Of a stretch of DNA of 18,102 bases, positions 16,875-18,102 are shown piece by piece; the first letter of the stretch is position 1; each line of letters opens with the position of its first letter. Under the pieces are notes generated by a model. It was not told the DNA's origin and did not search any database. It worked only from the letters and a program-made list of their open reading frames with translations. The position numbers and the translations under genes were made by a program. Origin of the DNA: Phycisphaerales bacterium (GTDB lineage Bacteria; Planctomycetota; Phycisphaerae; Phycisphaerales; UBA1924). Location: positions 1 through 18,102 of the forward strand of contig DOJA01000288.1 of the NCBI GenBank assembly GCA_003511945.1. The letters are read 5' to 3'.

Positions 16875-18102
16875 ATGCACAACCATCGTGCGGCGATCAT
16901 CGTGGGAGCCGGCCTGCTCATCCTCGCGTGGGTGGAGCCGATCGCCCTGGCGCGCGGGGCGGACACGCCGCCCGCCAGCGCCCACGCACGCGCGCCGCGG
17001 ACTCTCCCGGCGATTGTGCGCCCGGCCCGGGATGTCATCCTCGGCGCGCCCCAGGACGGCGTCCTGCTGAGCGTGCTGGTCTCCGAGGGAGAGCGGGTCG
17101 CCCAGGGCCAGGTGCTCGCGTCGCTCGACGACCGCGCCGCGCGTGCTGCCGTTGCCCTCGCCGAGTCCGAGGCCGCGCGCACCGCGGACCTGCGCCGGGC
17201 CGAGTCCGACCTGGCCCACGCACGCACCCGCCTTGAGCGCCTGCGCACAAGCGCCCAAGGCGGCGGTGCATCCTCCATGGAGATCGACGACGCCCAGCGG
17301 GCCGTCGACCGCGCCGAGGCCGACCGCGACAGCGCGATCGAGCGCATCGAGAGCGCCCGCCAGCGCCTTGCGCTGGAACGCGCACGACTCGATCAGCACG
17401 CGATCGCCGCGCCGTTCGCCACGCGCCAGCTCGCCGACCTCGGCGCGCGCGTGATCAAGATCGAGGCGATCGACGGTGATCCGTACCGGCAGCTGCTCAC
17501 GCGCGGTCTGCTCGCGGTGAAGACCAATGCGGGCAAGGAATCGATCTGTCTCGACCTGAAGAGCGTGGACGGCCGCGCCATCGCACACGACCTCGTGCGC
17601 CGCGTGGACGTGCTCGTGCACAACTACCGCCCCGGCGTGCCCGAACGCCTCGGCATCGACTACGCGAGCGCGCGCGCGCTGAACCCGCGGCTGATCTGGG
17701 TCTCGGCGAACGGTTACGGCCCCGACGGACCGAGCGCGCGCAGGCCGGTGACGCATCCCGTCGCTGGCGCGGCGATGGGCGGCGCCGGCCACCAAGGCGC
17801 CGCCACGCTGGCGCGCGAGCACGAGACGCTCGCGGAGATTCGCGAGGGCGCGCGCCAGTTGATGCGCGCGAATGAGGCGAACCCGGACCCCAACACTTCG
17901 GTCGTGCTCGCCGCGGCCGTCTCGCTCGGCCTGCTGGCGCGCGAGCGCTTCGGGAGCGCGGGCGCGATCTACACCGACATGCTCACCGCCAACGCCTGGG
18001 CGAACGCCGACGACTTCCTCGATTACGCGGGCAAGAAGGCACGGCCGCGCGTGGACGAGGCGCTGCTCGGCTTCGGCCCGACCTATCGCCTCTACGAGGC
18101 GC
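16875..18102 (+). CDS. HlyD-like adaptor, running in frame into a CoA-transferase (chimeric, open at window end)
   Basis: The frame starts at ATG 16875, ten bp after the M50 stop, with GGGGAAGCAC just upstream, and stays open to the window end (409 codons). Residues about 5-26 are a signal-peptide-like hydrophobic stretch. Residues about 40-75 are a first barrel-sandwich half (VILGAPQDGVLLSVLVSEGERVAQGQVL). Residues about 78-172 are a long alpha-helical hairpin with heptad-like Arg/Glu/Ala pattern, and LDQHAIAAPF begins the second half. There the adaptor should continue with a DG-type turn. Instead the frame turns into a CaiB/BaiF CoA-transferase lacking its first ~20 residues. I read residues 1 to about 181 as a genuine third adaptor of the operon, cut off, and the rest as foreign sequence. 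A real fusion is possible but would be biologically odd. Confidence 0.75.
   Translation, partial: MHNHRAAIIVGAGLLILAWVEPIALARGADTPPASAHARAPRTLPAIVRPARDVILGAPQDGVLLSVLVSEGERVAQGQVLASLDDRAARAAVALAESEAARTADLRRAESDLAHARTRLERLRTSAQGGGASSMEIDDAQRAVDRAEADRDSAIERIESARQRLALERARLDQHAIAAPFATRQLADLGARVIKIEAIDGDPYRQLLTRGLLAVKTNAGKESICLDLKSVDGRAIAHDLVRRVDVLVHNYRPGVPERLGIDYASARALNPRLIWVSANGYGPDGPSARRPVTHPVAGAAMGGAGHQGAATLAREHETLAEIREGARQLMRANEANPDPNTSVVLAAAVSLGLLARERFGSAGAIYTDMLTANAWANADDFLDYAGKKARPRVDEALLGFGPTYRLYEA
17397..17417 (+). other. Probable chimera junction
   Basis: These seven codons read HAIAAPF. Up to here the protein is HlyD-like, where this string would precede a DG turn. After it the protein is CaiB-like, a family in which a similar string precedes ATxxLADLGA. 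The segment could therefore belong to either parent, as expected at a join made through a short shared sequence. No inverted repeats, target duplication or recombinase gene is visible. Confidence 0.7.
17418..18102 (+). other. CaiB/BaiF family III CoA-transferase segment, truncated at both ends
   Basis: Family III CoA-transferases move CoA between carboxylic acids. Recognisable blocks are LADLGARVIKIE, KESICLDLKSVDGR, VDVLVHNYRPGVPERLGIDY, NPRLIWVSANGYGPDGP and later DPNTSVVLAAA and ANADDFLDYAGK. The N-terminal ~20 residues and the start codon are missing, and the C-terminus lies beyond the window. Where many members have the catalytic aspartate before the conserved QA/AG helix, I see THPVAG instead, so this may be a divergent branch (alignment by eye). 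It contains ACGT at 17608-17611, the only one I found in the window. It has no functional link to the upstream operon. Confidence 0.8.

Noticed and set aside
17380..17440. Insertion of a mobile element at the HlyD/CoA-transferase join
   Set aside because: No inverted repeats, integrase/transposase or attachment-like sequence seen, and the frame is kept exactly; chimera through a short shared sequence fits better.
16650..17822. Minus-strand open frame spanning the chimera junction
   Set aside because: Shadow of the M50, HlyD and CaiB frames, no domain; it crosses the suspected join, which a real gene would not.

Overview
The window looks like a GC-rich (roughly two-thirds G+C by eye) chromosomal piece of a planctomycete, most likely of the class Phycisphaerae. 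The marker features are a prepilin-type N-terminus paired with a C-terminal H-x(n)-DG-like motif, a secreted protein ending in repeated dockerin-like calcium loops, and a surface-type protein whose N-terminus carries an LEPR-XLL-like motif (SLEERILMSA). No tRNA, rRNA, CRISPR array or transposase was seen.

Left part (1-9.5 kb). Two minus-strand genes encode a Deg1/HtrA-like serine protease and, 56 bp downstream, a metallo-beta-lactamase-fold hydrolase. Divergent from them are a pseudopilin-like protein and then a large secreted protein with a PstS-like phosphate-binding signature followed by dockerin-like repeats. Each of these two plus-strand genes is followed by a hairpin, and the two hairpins share an unusual core. 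A convergent minus-strand gene encodes an FHA-GAF-SpoIIE phosphatase, and truD (tRNA pseudouridine-13 synthase) is divergent from it.

Right part (9.66 kb to the end). Five tightly packed plus-strand genes form one apparent operon: an LEPR-XLL-type surface protein without a classical signal peptide, a PilZ (c-di-GMP receptor) protein, a membrane protein joining a cytoplasmic GAF domain to a HlyD-like periplasmic adaptor, an M50 (site-2-protease-like) membrane peptidase with a C-terminal HlyD-like half, and a third HlyD-like adaptor. The first two pairs of junctions include 4-base start/stop overlaps (ATGA and GTGA), and two genes share the same start-region sequence GGGGAAGCAC. I infer a c-di-GMP-linked export or surface-assembly system whose cargo is probably the LEPR-XLL protein. 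No ABC transporter or TolC-like gene is visible, and the downstream side is lost.

The last ~0.7 kb is suspect. At about 17,397-17,417 the third adaptor frame runs without a stop into a CaiB/BaiF (family III) CoA-transferase that lacks its N-terminus. The join lies in codons for HAIAAPF, a string that fits both families. My manual scan found no ACGT tetranucleotide in the 17.4 kb before the join and one after it. A chimeric assembly is the simplest explanation. The ACGT depletion of the main sequence is a notable observation in its own right and suggests an ACGT-directed methyltransferase or restriction system.
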